Below, one piece after another: positions 8,712 through 17,641 of a DNA stretch of 64,000 bases. Origin of the DNA: VXNE01 sp965116625 (GTDB taxonomy: Bacteria > Pseudomonadota > Gammaproteobacteria > Pseudomonadales > Azotimanducaceae); assembly GCA_965116625.1 (NCBI GenBank), contig OZ220717.1, forward strand, positions 868,001-932,000, in the 5' to 3' direction. The notes under the pieces were generated by a model that was given only the letters and a program-made list of their open reading frames with translations, was not told the DNA's origin and did not search any database. Position 1 is the stretch's first letter. Each line of letters starts with the position of its first letter. A program made the translations under genes and the position numbers.

Positions 8712-8854
8712 ACAACAAGATCATCGTCCCCGCGATCCTGCTGGCCGCGGTCGCGGCATGGCGAAGGCTGGTTGCTCGCATATTCGGCCTGAAACTGCAC
8801 GAAATGCCAGATACGTCTCCTTCCGAAGAGGACGAGACACGCGTCCTACCTTAG
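8708..8854 (+). CDS. 48-residue membrane microprotein
   Basis: Starts at ATG 8708, overlapping the stop of the lipoprotein gene, so it is probably translated by coupling. One hydrophobic segment (IIVPAILLAAVAAW) is followed by a basic patch (RRLVARIFGLK) and an acidic tail (SPSEEDETR). No family is recognised. The exact ATGA overlap and membrane-protein composition support it as a real small gene. Confidence 0.5.
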   Translation: MNNKIIVPAILLAAVAAWRRLVARIFGLKLHEMPDTSPSEEDETRVLP

Positions 8855-9116
8855 GAAACATCGCCAGGCAGTTTAGTGCTTGGTGAAGACTGGCGGCGCA
8901 GGTCGTACAGGTGGCTATCAGTGAGACTCGCATGCCTTCGAAGCGCGTATCGTGTGACACACGGGGCCGTCTAACGGAGCCGATTCGCGAATCGCATAGG
9001 GACAGCGATTCCGGGGTTGCACTGGGATTCTTCTGATCCAGCGGCCCGGCAGGGTCAGGTCGAATTGAGTTCCGGCGCGCCGCCGTGCTACGGTCCCGGC
9101 GTTCGCTCTCCTCGTC

Positions 9117-10286
9117 GTGACGCCAACGCCCGTGCTTGAGTTCATCCGACGCGTACCAGCGGTGGTATGGGCTGCCCTGGCCGGTTTTGTCGCCGCTTCG
9201 GTGGTCATTTTGGTGTTGATCGACTACGTCCTGGAACGGCGCTCGGTCGCCCGGATGGATCGTTTCGGCGACGTGCTTGGAACGCTCGCGGCGGAGTTGG
9301 CGGCAGGGCCCATGCTGCGGCCGAATCCCGTCGCGTTCAGCAATCTCGGTCACACCATGATGGCCTTCGATGAGGTCGTCGGATTCAGTGTGTATGACAT
9401 CGACGACCGCGTGATGGTCTTCATGGGCCGCGATGCCCACGAGGCGGGAACCGTTCACCATACGAGCGCCGTGACGGCGGACGACGCGGTCGTTGGATAT
9501 GCCCGCGTGGTGCTGGACCAGGAACGATTCCGGCCGACGGTAACGGAGTTGGTTTCGGCGTCGGTGCCGTTCTGGCTGCTCGTGCTGGCCGGGACGCTCC
9601 TGCTCGTAACAATAGTCCCACGCATGGCCCGAAGGACTGCGGGTCCGCGCCCCGAAACCGTTTCGCGCGCGGAGGTTCAGGCCGCTTTCGCGCTGGTCAT
9701 AAACCTGTTCGACCGGAAAAACGTCGAGGGCGAGCGAAAGGGCGCGGTGCTGGGGCTGGTGCTGGAACGCGCCGATCAGGTCGCCAACATCTATGGGGGC
9801 AAGGCGGATCCTTACCTTGGCACCGGTGTCCTCGTTGTATTCGACGACGACGGTGGCAGCGACCGTTGCTTTGAAGTTATTTGCGCGGCGTTGCTGACGG
9901 CGCGGGTGCTAGGGCTGACCAGTTTCCGGCGCGTCGGAGGGCCGCGCCCGACGTTTCGGTTCGGTCTGCACCGTTGCGGCGAGCCGGGCTCGGACGGGAG
10001 CATCGAGGCGTCCGAGGAAGTTCGCGAGACGCTGCTCCTGTCCGCACTGGCCTCGGACGGGAAGCTTGCAGTCAGCGAAGAGGTGTTCGCGCGGGTCGAC
10101 GGACCGGAGAAGCTGGAGGCGGACATGGGCGCGCGCGGTGCCATGGAAGCGCTGTCTGGAACCAGCCTGGGTGGCTACCGCCTGGTTCACTCGGCAGTTG
10201 GGTCTTACGGAACCGTGATTGAACGCCAGGCTCAGCTCTTTGCGGGACGGCGCCGTTCCTCCACTTCGAGGGCGGACACCCGCTGA
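9117..10286 (+). CDS. Membrane protein with periplasmic N-terminal region and degenerate cyclase-like domain
   Basis: The 389-residue protein has two transmembrane helices (about 13-37 and 145-165) around a ~100-residue periplasmic part, recalling the AhpA/YtjB (SMP) layout found near parC or serB in relatives. The cytoplasmic part follows class III nucleotide cyclase spacing: AFALVINLFDRKN, LVLERADQVANIYGGKADPYLGTGVLVVFDDDG, then FRFGLHRCG. The second metal aspartate expected in GDGVLAVF is a threonine (GTGV) and the first is not in its usual context, so catalysis is unlikely. Start is GTG 9117. It overlaps convergent parC by 55 bp. Confidence 0.65.
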   Translation: MTPTPVLEFIRRVPAVVWAALAGFVAASVVILVLIDYVLERRSVARMDRFGDVLGTLAAELAAGPMLRPNPVAFSNLGHTMMAFDEVVGFSVYDIDDRVMVFMGRDAHEAGTVHHTSAVTADDAVVGYARVVLDQERFRPTVTELVSASVPFWLLVLAGTLLLVTIVPRMARRTAGPRPETVSRAEVQAAFALVINLFDRKNVEGERKGAVLGLVLERADQVANIYGGKADPYLGTGVLVVFDDDGGSDRCFEVICAALLTARVLGLTSFRRVGGPRPTFRFGLHRCGEPGSDGSIEASEEVRETLLLSALASDGKLAVSEEVFARVDGPEKLEADMGARGAMEALSGTSLGGYRLVHSAVGSYGTVIERQAQLFAGRRRSSTSRADTR

Positions 10287-12496
10287 AGGCCTCGGGGAAG
10301 CAGGCGGCCGCGCCTCGCACGCTCCCCCATGTAGCCTTCCAGGTCCCTGAATCGCAACCGCATCTTGCGGCCGCCGGCGCGCACGATCAGGTGGTCCCGC
10401 TGGCCGATGGCGGCGATGCCGACCAGGAACTCCTCGCGTGCCTTGAGGGCGGCAGCGGGAATATTGATGACCTTGTTGCCCTTCCCGCGTGTCAACTCGG
10501 GCAGTTCGGCGATGGCAAACACCAGCAGGCGCCCCCGGTTTGTCGCTGCGGCGACGTGGCTCCTTGCCCCCACAGGCGAAGGCGGCATCAACTGGCTGTC
10601 CTTCGGCACGGTCAGTACGCGCTTGCCCGCGCGGTTCTTCGTGGTCATGGCGCCGATGGTTCCGACGAACCCGTAGCCCGCATCCGACGCGAGCAGAATC
10701 CGGTCTTCGGCAGAGCCCATCGCCGTGCCCATGAAGCGTGCGCCCTGCGGCGGGTTCAGGCGTCCGGTCAGGGGTTCTCCCTGGCCTCGGGACGAAGGCA
10801 GCGTATGGGCGGCGACGGTATAGCTCCGGCCGCTCGAGTCGAAGAACAGGAGCGTGTCGTTGGTGCGTCCGCGTGCGGTTGCACATAGCGTATCGCCCGC
10901 CCGATAGGACAGCGTGTCGGCGTCGATGTCGTGACCCTTGGCGGAACGCACCCAGCCTTTCTCGGAAAGGATGACCGTGATCGGTTCATTGGTGGCGAGT
11001 TCTTCGGCGGCGAACTGGCGCGCCTCCTCGGCTTCAAGGAATTCGGATCGGCGCGCATCGCCGAACTTCTCGGCGTCGGCGGCGAGTTCGCGCTTGATCA
11101 GCGTCTTCAGGCGGGAGTTCGAGTCGAGAATTCCCGTGATCTCATCGCGTTCCTCGTTGAGGGCGACTCGCTCCTCGACCAGCGCGTCTTCCTCGAGCCT
11201 GGCAAGTTGGCGCAGGCGGAGATCGAGTATCGCCGTGGTCTGCTCGGAGGTGAGTTTGAACCGGGCCATGAGTTCGCGAGCGGGGTCGTCCTCCTCCCGG
11301 ATGATCCGGATCACCTCGTCGAGGTTGAAGAACGCCGTCAGGAGGCCGTCGACGATGTGCAGCCGCGTATCGATCTGATCCCGGCGGAACGAGAGGCGCC
11401 GGCGCACGGTATTGCGCCGGAACTTCAGCCACTCGGCCAGCAGCGCCTTGAGCCCGAGCACGCGAGGCTTCTGGTCGAGGCTGATCACGTTGAAATTGAT
11501 GCGGTAGCTGCGTTCGAGGTCGGTGGAGGCGAACAGGTGGCTCATGAGCCGGTCGACGTCGACGCGATTCGAGCGCGGCACGATGACGACACGGGTCGGA
11601 CTCTCGTGGTCGGACTCGTCCCGCACGTCCACGACCATCGGCAGGCTGCGGTTCTGCATCTGCTGGGCGATCTGCTCCACGATCTTGGAGGAGGATGCCT
11701 GGTACGGAAGCGCGTCCACGACGATCTCGCCGTTCTCCCGCGCGTAGCGGGCGCGGGCGCGCACCGAGCCGCGTCCGGACTGGTACGCGGCAAGCAGTTC
11801 GTCGGGCGGAGTGATGATGAGCGCCCGGGTCGGGAAGTCCGGCCCCGGGATGTGTTCCATCAGGTCACGGTCCGTCGCGTTCGGCTCGTCGAGCAGTCGG
11901 ATGCAGGCGCCGACCACTTCCCGCAGGTTGTGCGGCAGGACGTCGGTCGCCATGCCGACGGCGATGCCGGTGCTGCCGTTCAGCAATACGACCGGGACGC
12001 GTGCGGGCAGGAGCTTCGGCTCGTCGACCGTGCCGTCGAAGTTGGGCACGAAATCCACCGTCCCCTGGCGCACTTCGGACAGCAGCAGTTCCGCGTACTT
12101 CGACAGGCGCGCTTCGGTGTAGCGCTGGGCGGCGAACGACTTGGGATCGTCCGGAGACCCCCAGTTTCCCTGTCCCTCGACCAGCGGATAGCGGAGCGAG
12201 AAGGGCTGCGCCATGAGCGCCATGGCTTCGTAGCACGCGCTCTCGCCGTGGGGGTGGAAGCGTCCCAGCACTTCGCCCACGGTGCGCGCGGACTTCGCGA
12301 ATTTCGCCTGGGGTGAGAGCCCGAGCTGGGACATGGCGTACACGATGCGCCGCTGGACGGGCTTCAGGCCGTCGCCGACATGCGGCAGGGCGCGGTCGTT
12401 GATGACATACATCGAGTAGTCGAGGTACGCCTTCTCCGTGTACTGCCAGAGCGGTACGGACTCGGTGCCGTTGGCGGTGTCGAGAATCTCGGTCAT
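10232..12496 (-). CDS. parC: DNA topoisomerase IV subunit A
   Basis: DNA-cleaving subunit of the decatenase. The catalytic tyrosine is Tyr126 in QRYTEARLS. The quinolone-resistance-determining region reads HPHGESACYEAM: Ser86 and Glu90 correspond to E. coli Ser80 and Glu84 and are wild type, while the residue before the serine is Glu instead of Asp. The length (754) and ParC-like short C-terminal domain distinguish it from GyrA. Its ATG overlaps the parE stop by 4 bp, so the order is parE-parC on the minus strand. Confidence 0.97.
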   Translation of the reverse strand: MTEILDTANGTESVPLWQYTEKAYLDYSMYVINDRALPHVGDGLKPVQRRIVYAMSQLGLSPQAKFAKSARTVGEVLGRFHPHGESACYEAMALMAQPFSLRYPLVEGQGNWGSPDDPKSFAAQRYTEARLSKYAELLLSEVRQGTVDFVPNFDGTVDEPKLLPARVPVVLLNGSTGIAVGMATDVLPHNLREVVGACIRLLDEPNATDRDLMEHIPGPDFPTRALIITPPDELLAAYQSGRGSVRARARYARENGEIVVDALPYQASSSKIVEQIAQQMQNRSLPMVVDVRDESDHESPTRVVIVPRSNRVDVDRLMSHLFASTDLERSYRINFNVISLDQKPRVLGLKALLAEWLKFRRNTVRRRLSFRRDQIDTRLHIVDGLLTAFFNLDEVIRIIREEDDPARELMARFKLTSEQTTAILDLRLRQLARLEEDALVEERVALNEERDEITGILDSNSRLKTLIKRELAADAEKFGDARRSEFLEAEEARQFAAEELATNEPITVILSEKGWVRSAKGHDIDADTLSYRAGDTLCATARGRTNDTLLFFDSSGRSYTVAAHTLPSSRGQGEPLTGRLNPPQGARFMGTAMGSAEDRILLASDAGYGFVGTIGAMTTKNRAGKRVLTVPKDSQLMPPSPVGARSHVAAATNRGRLLVFAIAELPELTRGKGNKVINIPAAALKAREEFLVGIAAIGQRDHLIVRAGGRKMRLRFRDLEGYMGERARRGRLLPRGLQRVSALEVEERRRPAKS

Positions 12497-14391
12497 GCAA
12501 TCACCGCCTGGTCGCCCTTGGCCTCCAGCCAGTCACGCCGGTCGGAGGCGCGTTTCTTTGCGAGCAGCATGTCCATGACCTCGACGGTCTTCGCTTTCGC
12601 GCCCAGAGAGAGCTGCACCAGCCGCCGGCTGTCGGGCGCCATGGTCGATTCGCGCAGTTGCATGGGATTCATCTCGCCCAGCCCCTTGAATCGCTGGACC
12701 ACGGGATTGCCCCGCTTCTTCTCGGCGACGATGCGGTCCAGCACGCCCTGGCGCTCCTCGTCGTCGAGGGCGTAGAACACCTCCTTGCCGATGTCGATGC
12801 GGTAGAGCGGCGGCATGGCGACGTATACGTGGCCGGTTTCGACCAGCGCCGGGAAGTGCCGCAGGAACAGCGCGCAGAGCAGCGTCGCGATGTGGGCGCC
12901 GTCGGAGTCCGCGTCGGCGAGGATGCACACCTTGTCGTAGCGCAGGCCTTCGAGGTCTTCGGACCCGGGTTCCACGCCGATGGCGAGCGAGATGTCGTGC
13001 ACTTCCTGCGAGCCCAGCACCTGGCTCGCGTCGACCTCCCACGTGTTGAGTATCTTCCCCTTGAGGGGCATGACCGCCTGGTACTCGCGGTCTCGGGCCT
13101 GTTTGGCGGATCCTCCCGCGGAGTCGCCCTCGACCAGGAACAGTTCTGCCTGCCCGGTATCCTGGTTCGAACAGTCGGTCAGCTTGCCGGGAAGGGCGGG
13201 CCCGGACAGCACTTTCTTGCGGGCGACTTTCTTGCTGGCCTGCAAGCGGCGCTGGGCGTTGGCGATCGCGAGTTCCGCGAGCTTGGAGCCTTCCTGCGGG
13301 TTCTCGTTCAACCAGAGGCTGAAAGCGTCCTTGGCCACCCCACCGACGAATGTGCCCGCGCGGCGGGAAGATAGCCGCTCCTTGGTCTGGCCGCTGAATT
13401 GCGGCTCCGCCAGGCGGGCCGACAGCACGTAGGCGCAGCGCGCCCAGAGGTCGTCGGGGGAGAGTTTCAGGTTGCGCGGCAGCAGGTCGCGGAATTCGCA
13501 GAACTCCCGCAATGCATCGAGCAGGCCGCTGCGCAGCCCGTTTACGTGTGTGCCCCCGAGCGGGGTGGGCACGAGGTTGACGTAGCTCTCGGTGACAAGC
13601 GCAACCTGACCGGGAATCCACTGCAGTGCCCAGTCCACGGATTCCTCGCTGCCTTCCGCGCTGTGCGCGAACGGCGTGGCCAGGATCGGTTCCTCGGGCG
13701 GCAGCGAACCGCCGAGATACTCCGCGAGACCGGATTCGTACCGCCAGGTCTCTGTCGCGGCTTCATCCGGTTTCTGTTCCACGGTCAGGCTCACCCGAAG
13801 CCCCGGACACAGCACCGCCTTGGCGCGCAGGATGTGACGCAGCTTGGCGAGGCCGAACGCGGACGAGTCGAAGTACTTCCCGTTCGGTTGAAAGAGTATT
13901 CGGGTACCGGTATTCCGCCTGCCGACGGAGTCGATGACATCGAGGGCGGTTACCGGCTCGCCGTCCTCGAACCGTTGGCGGTACACGTTGCCTTCCCGCT
14001 TGACCTCGACTTCGAGCCAACTCGATAGCGCATTGACCACCGAAACGCCGACGCCATGCAGGCCCCCGGAGAAACTGTAGTTCTTGCGGTCGAACTTCCC
14101 GCCCGAATGGAGCTTGGTCAATATGAGTTCGACGCCCGTCAGCTTGTGTTCGGGATGCACGTCCACGGGCATGCCGCGGCCATCGTCGGTGACCTCGACG
14201 GAGCCGTCGGCATTGAGCGTCACCTCGACTTCGGTGGCGAAGCCGCTGATGACCTCGTCAACCGAGTTGTCGACGACCTCCAGGACGAGGTGGTCCGGGC
14301 GCGTCGTGTCCGTGTACATGCCGGGGCGGCGGCGTACCGGCTCCAGGCCGGACAGCACCTGGATGGATTCTGCGGAATAGCTATTCGGCAT
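12493..14391 (-). CDS. parE: DNA topoisomerase IV subunit B
   Basis: ATPase subunit of topoisomerase IV. GHKL motifs are EVVDNSVDE, DDGRGMP and GGLHGVGVSVVNALS in the first 130 residues; the TOPRIM domain has LVEGDSAGGSAKQARDR and DADSDGAHI. At 632 residues and without the long GyrB insert it is ParE. It is followed directly by parC with an ATGA overlap, ensuring balanced synthesis of the two subunits. Confidence 0.97.
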   Translation of the reverse strand: MPNSYSAESIQVLSGLEPVRRRPGMYTDTTRPDHLVLEVVDNSVDEVISGFATEVEVTLNADGSVEVTDDGRGMPVDVHPEHKLTGVELILTKLHSGGKFDRKNYSFSGGLHGVGVSVVNALSSWLEVEVKREGNVYRQRFEDGEPVTALDVIDSVGRRNTGTRILFQPNGKYFDSSAFGLAKLRHILRAKAVLCPGLRVSLTVEQKPDEAATETWRYESGLAEYLGGSLPPEEPILATPFAHSAEGSEESVDWALQWIPGQVALVTESYVNLVPTPLGGTHVNGLRSGLLDALREFCEFRDLLPRNLKLSPDDLWARCAYVLSARLAEPQFSGQTKERLSSRRAGTFVGGVAKDAFSLWLNENPQEGSKLAELAIANAQRRLQASKKVARKKVLSGPALPGKLTDCSNQDTGQAELFLVEGDSAGGSAKQARDREYQAVMPLKGKILNTWEVDASQVLGSQEVHDISLAIGVEPGSEDLEGLRYDKVCILADADSDGAHIATLLCALFLRHFPALVETGHVYVAMPPLYRIDIGKEVFYALDDEERQGVLDRIVAEKKRGNPVVQRFKGLGEMNPMQLRESTMAPDSRRLVQLSLGAKAKTVEVMDMLLAKKRASDRRDWLEAKGDQAVIA

Positions 14392-14551
14392 GGATCAGGG
14401 ATCCTCCGGCCACGCTCCTGCACCGGGAGGGCCGTACCCTCAGGGTCGGCAGGTCATCTGTTTTCAAGGCCGATACGCCGGGGGAACGCCGGCAATCGTG
14501 GTGTGTTCGGCGTGGGGCGACGTATTGCGCAACGATCTTGATCGTCTTCAA

Positions 14552-15298
14552 CTACTCCCGGACATGGTCGTCGATGCGTGAGATCCCGGTATCGAAGCGA
14601 CCGTCATCGCCCAGCTCGAGCCAGCGGTATCCGGGAGCGGAATCGGCGTCGAGCAGGGATCCCGCGTCGCCGGACGCGTACTGGAAACAGGTCGACGGGC
14701 TGGCGAGGATTCGGACATCGCCCGCGAACGCGTCGAATGGCTGATGGATGTGGCCGCAGACATAGGCGCGAACGCAATTATAAACGTTCAGGAGCCCGGT
14801 TAGCTCCTCGCCGTTGACGATGCGGTGCCTGTCGAATACCGGCGAGCCGATGTCTACGGGACAGTGGTGCCCGACCACGACGACATCGCCGTCGGCGGCG
14901 GCCAGTTCCGCGTCCAGCCGGTCCAGTTCGGCTTCGTGGACGCGGCCCTCGACGTGATCCTCGATATGGGTGTCGATGCCGATGATGTCCCATCCCGCCG
15001 CGCTGTGCCGAGAGCGGGACAGGACCGATTCGAAGGTAACCTGGCGGTCGTGATTGCCCGGCACGCACACAAGGGCGCCGTCGTAGCGCGAGGTGACGGT
15101 GTCGCGAAAACGCCGGTAGACAGCCTGCCCGGGGGCTTCCGCAATGTCGCCGGTCGCCAGCACGAGATCGGGGACGACCTCGCGCAAGCCGCTGTCGAGC
15201 ACGGCTTCGAGGGAGTTCTGTGTGTTGACCCCGTGCATTGTTGCGAGGGGTGAGTCAAGCAGATGCGTATCGGTGATCTGCAGTACGGTGAGACCCAT
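14552..15298 (-). CDS. cpdA: 3',5'-cyclic-AMP phosphodiesterase CpdA
   Basis: Metallophosphoesterase hydrolysing cAMP. Ligand motifs appear in order: QITDTHL, ATGDI, PGNHD, VVGHHCP and CGHIHQ. The 248 residues and the position between parE and the DUF1249 gene match the gammaproteobacterial cpdA locus; yqiA, normally between cpdA and parE, is absent. With the nearby CRP-type gene, CRP-like sites and a cyclase-like protein, it points to cAMP signalling in this organism. Confidence 0.93.
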   Translation of the reverse strand: MGLTVLQITDTHLLDSPLATMHGVNTQNSLEAVLDSGLREVVPDLVLATGDIAEAPGQAVYRRFRDTVTSRYDGALVCVPGNHDRQVTFESVLSRSRHSAAGWDIIGIDTHIEDHVEGRVHEAELDRLDAELAAADGDVVVVGHHCPVDIGSPVFDRHRIVNGEELTGLLNVYNCVRAYVCGHIHQPFDAFAGDVRILASPSTCFQYASGDAGSLLDADSAPGYRWLELGDDGRFDTGISRIDDHVRE

Positions 15299-15925
15299 TT
15301 ACGCTCGTAGAGCCGCCCCCAGTCCGTCGAGCCGATCGGAAGCAGGCTGTTCAAGAGAGATGCCGTGCGTGATGCACATGTGCAGGAACTCGCCAAGGAA
15401 GCGGTTTACCTGCACTTTCTCGTCCGGGTGGCGCATTTGCCGGTTGGGGTATCCGTAGACCGCCTTGAACGCCCGCTGGTCCTGGAAGCCTATGACTTCC
15501 GCGCACTTCGCGTCGTGATACAAGCGGACCGAGAGCGTGGTTTCCGGCGCAGTTTCTGGCATGTCTTCTTCTGGCGCGGCTTTTCCTGATACCTCTTCTC
15601 CTGACCTGTCTTCTCCTCGCACGTCTTCTCCCGAGACGTCTTCTCCCGAGACGTCTCCGCGGGCGTGGTGTTGGCTCAGTTCGACTTCCGTCGTGTACTT
15701 GTAGCGCGCGACTACCCTGAGAACCACGTGAGGCTCGATCTCGCCAAGGGTCATGGCGAACGCGCTTCGGTCGCCATCATCGAGCGTGCGCATGAGGCGC
15801 ATGAGACTCGCGTAGTTCGCCTCGCACACGGCCATGTGCGCGCTGAGATCTATGCTGTAGCGTTTGCGGCCCGCCTTCTGCAGGCCAACCCCGCCAATTC
15901 TGCCGCCAAACATGATGTGTGCCAT
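15299..15925 (-). CDS. DUF1249 (YqiB-like) protein with an inserted repeat
   Basis: Family signatures are YSIDLSAHMAVCEANYASL near the N terminus and VRLYHDAKCAEVIGFQ, YGYPNRQMRHPDEKVQVNRFLGEFLHMC near the C terminus. The family is of unknown function and normally lies next to cpdA, as here. Between the two conserved halves is a low-complexity stretch of repeated SGEDV-like pentapeptides encoded by a 15-bp minisatellite. ATG 15925 is chosen; the frame extends to 15994 and a start at 15913 is also possible. The gene is divergent from tolC. Confidence 0.85.
   Translation of the reverse strand: MAHIMFGGRIGGVGLQKAGRKRYSIDLSAHMAVCEANYASLMRLMRTLDDGDRSAFAMTLGEIEPHVVLRVVARYKYTTEVELSQHHARGDVSGEDVSGEDVRGEDRSGEEVSGKAAPEEDMPETAPETTLSVRLYHDAKCAEVIGFQDQRAFKAVYGYPNRQMRHPDEKVQVNRFLGEFLHMCITHGISLEQPASDRLDGLGAALRA
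15588..15662. repeat. 15-bp minisatellite inside the DUF1249 gene
   Basis: Five tandem 15-bp units (core CGTCTTCTCC with GAGA or variant ends), the central ones nearly identical. They encode GE-x-x-S-type pentapeptides, so copy-number changes keep frame. Confidence 0.85.
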
Positions 15926-16143
15926 GCACGAACCGACTGTGGATTTAACCAGACCGGAGCGACGAGAAAAACCTCTTGATTCGTACAAAGGCAATATTCG
16001 TCGGCATTTTCAGAGAAAACGGCTGTCGGCAGGGGCAATACTCCGCAGCCGCTTGCGGTGATTCGCCCGGTCCCGGAGTCCGCGAAGGAATTTTATTTAG
16101 TAGACTGCGCGGCGGTCTGCCGCCGGCGGAAGTGGAGGAATCG

Positions 16144-17580
16144 ATGAAGAGATCGTCAACGGGCTGTTTGCTTCCCGCGAATCCATTCGGACGCCTCGTT
16201 GTGGCGGCCCTGGGCATTGCTTTTGCCGTGCCACTTCACGCGGCCGAAGGCAGCGCGAGCATCGAACAGCTCTATGGGGCGGCGAAGGCAAACGATCCGG
16301 TCCTTGGCGCGGCGAAGGCGGATTACCGGGCGCGCAAGGAGATCCTGCCCCAGTCGCGCGCCGCGCTGCTGCCGACCCTCTCCATGGGCGGGTCAACGTC
16401 CCAGAACCGCCGCAGCTTCCCGGGCTCGCGCCTCGATATAGATCCCAACAGCCCGAGTTTCGGCCAGATCTTCACGATTCCGTCCCAGACCTCGAACAGT
16501 CACGGCTGGAACGCGCAGCTTCGGCAGGCCGTGTTCAATGCGCCAAGCTGGTTCAACTACCGGCGCGCCCAGTCGCTGTCCGAGCAGGCGGAGCACGATC
16601 TCGCGAACGCCGAGCTCAACCTGATCGTTCGGGTCGCGCGCGCCTACCTCGACGTGTTGCGCGCGCAGGCCCGCGTGGAAGCCGCCCGCGCCGAGGAACA
16701 GGCGGTGAAACGGCAGCTCGAACAGGTGCAGCAACGCTTCGATGTCGGCTTGGTCGCCATCACTGACGTGCTCGAATCGACTGCCGCCTACGATGCCGTG
16801 GTGGTGCGGCGCATCCAGGCGGACGGGGATCACGACGTCTTCTTCGAGACCCTGAAGACCATCACCGGCGTGGCGCACGAGAGCGTCGACAGCCTCGACA
16901 GCGCACTGCCCATTACGGATCCGGACCCGAATGACGAGGACGCGTGGGTCGCGCGGGCCGTGAATTCGAACCTCGCCGTCCTGAGCGCGCGCGAAGGGCT
17001 CACGGCGGCGCAGCGCGGTCACCGGGCGGTGCGTTCCGGTCACTTGCCGACCCTGTCGGCGTCCATTTCCCACAACTATTCCACCACCGGCGGAACCGAA
17101 TTGGTCGCAAGCCAGTCGGAGGCGCAAAGCTATGTCCTCTCGGCGAGCATTCCGATCTTCCAGGGCGGGGCGCTGTGGTCGCGTTCGCGGGAATCCCGCC
17201 ACAACGTCGAGCGGGCCCGCCAGACCCTGCAGGAACGCGAATCCACGGTGATCCGCGACACGCGAAACCTGTTCCGCGCGGTGGTGACGGACGTCGTCCG
17301 CGTGCAGGCGAGGATCCGTGCCATAAAGTCGGCCGAGTCCGCGCTGGAGGCGACACAGACGGGATACGAAGTCGGCACGCGCAACATCGTCGACGTGCTG
17401 CAGGCGCAGCAGAGACTGTTCCAGTCGCAGTTCGACTACGCCGACTCGCGCTACAACTATGTACTCGACATGCTGCAGCTCAAGCTGAGCGCGGGGTCCC
17501 TCGGGGAACAGGACATCCGCGAGCTGTCCGCCTATACCGACCCGGCGAACCCGGTGGTGCGAATCGTCCCCACCGGGTAA
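16144..17580 (+). CDS. tolC: TolC-family outer membrane channel protein
   Basis: Outer-membrane efflux duct used by type I secretion and tripartite pumps. The N terminus has a signal peptide ending near AVPLHAAEG, and the mature chain starts with the typical IEQLYGAAKANDP. The two repeated halves include AELNLIVRVARAYLDVLRA and VIRDTRNLFRAV, with GTRNIVDVLQAQQRLFQSQFDYADSRYNYVLD near the end. ATG 16144 is preceded by GTGGAGGAA; length is 478. It could partner with the MacAB-like exporter at 24794-28318. Gene position next to DUF1249 and cpdA is conserved. Confidence 0.93.
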   Translation: MKRSSTGCLLPANPFGRLVVAALGIAFAVPLHAAEGSASIEQLYGAAKANDPVLGAAKADYRARKEILPQSRAALLPTLSMGGSTSQNRRSFPGSRLDIDPNSPSFGQIFTIPSQTSNSHGWNAQLRQAVFNAPSWFNYRRAQSLSEQAEHDLANAELNLIVRVARAYLDVLRAQARVEAARAEEQAVKRQLEQVQQRFDVGLVAITDVLESTAAYDAVVVRRIQADGDHDVFFETLKTITGVAHESVDSLDSALPITDPDPNDEDAWVARAVNSNLAVLSAREGLTAAQRGHRAVRSGHLPTLSASISHNYSTTGGTELVASQSEAQSYVLSASIPIFQGGALWSRSRESRHNVERARQTLQERESTVIRDTRNLFRAVVTDVVRVQARIRAIKSAESALEATQTGYEVGTRNIVDVLQAQQRLFQSQFDYADSRYNYVLDMLQLKLSAGSLGEQDIRELSAYTDPANPVVRIVPTG

Positions 17581-17596
17581 TTCGTTAATGTCCGGG

Positions 17597-17624
17597 GAGC
17601 GGTTCCGGGATGCCCGGACCGCTC
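17597..17624 (+). terminator. Strong hairpin after tolC without U-tract
   Basis: Arms GAGCGGTTCCGGG and CCCGGACCGCTC pair nearly perfectly around a 3-nt loop, immediately before the Shine-Dalgarno AAGGAGAAG of the next gene. No T-run follows, so it may be an mRNA-stabilising or weak terminating structure. Confidence 0.4.
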
Positions 17625-17641
17625 TCGAACAAGGAGAAGCA

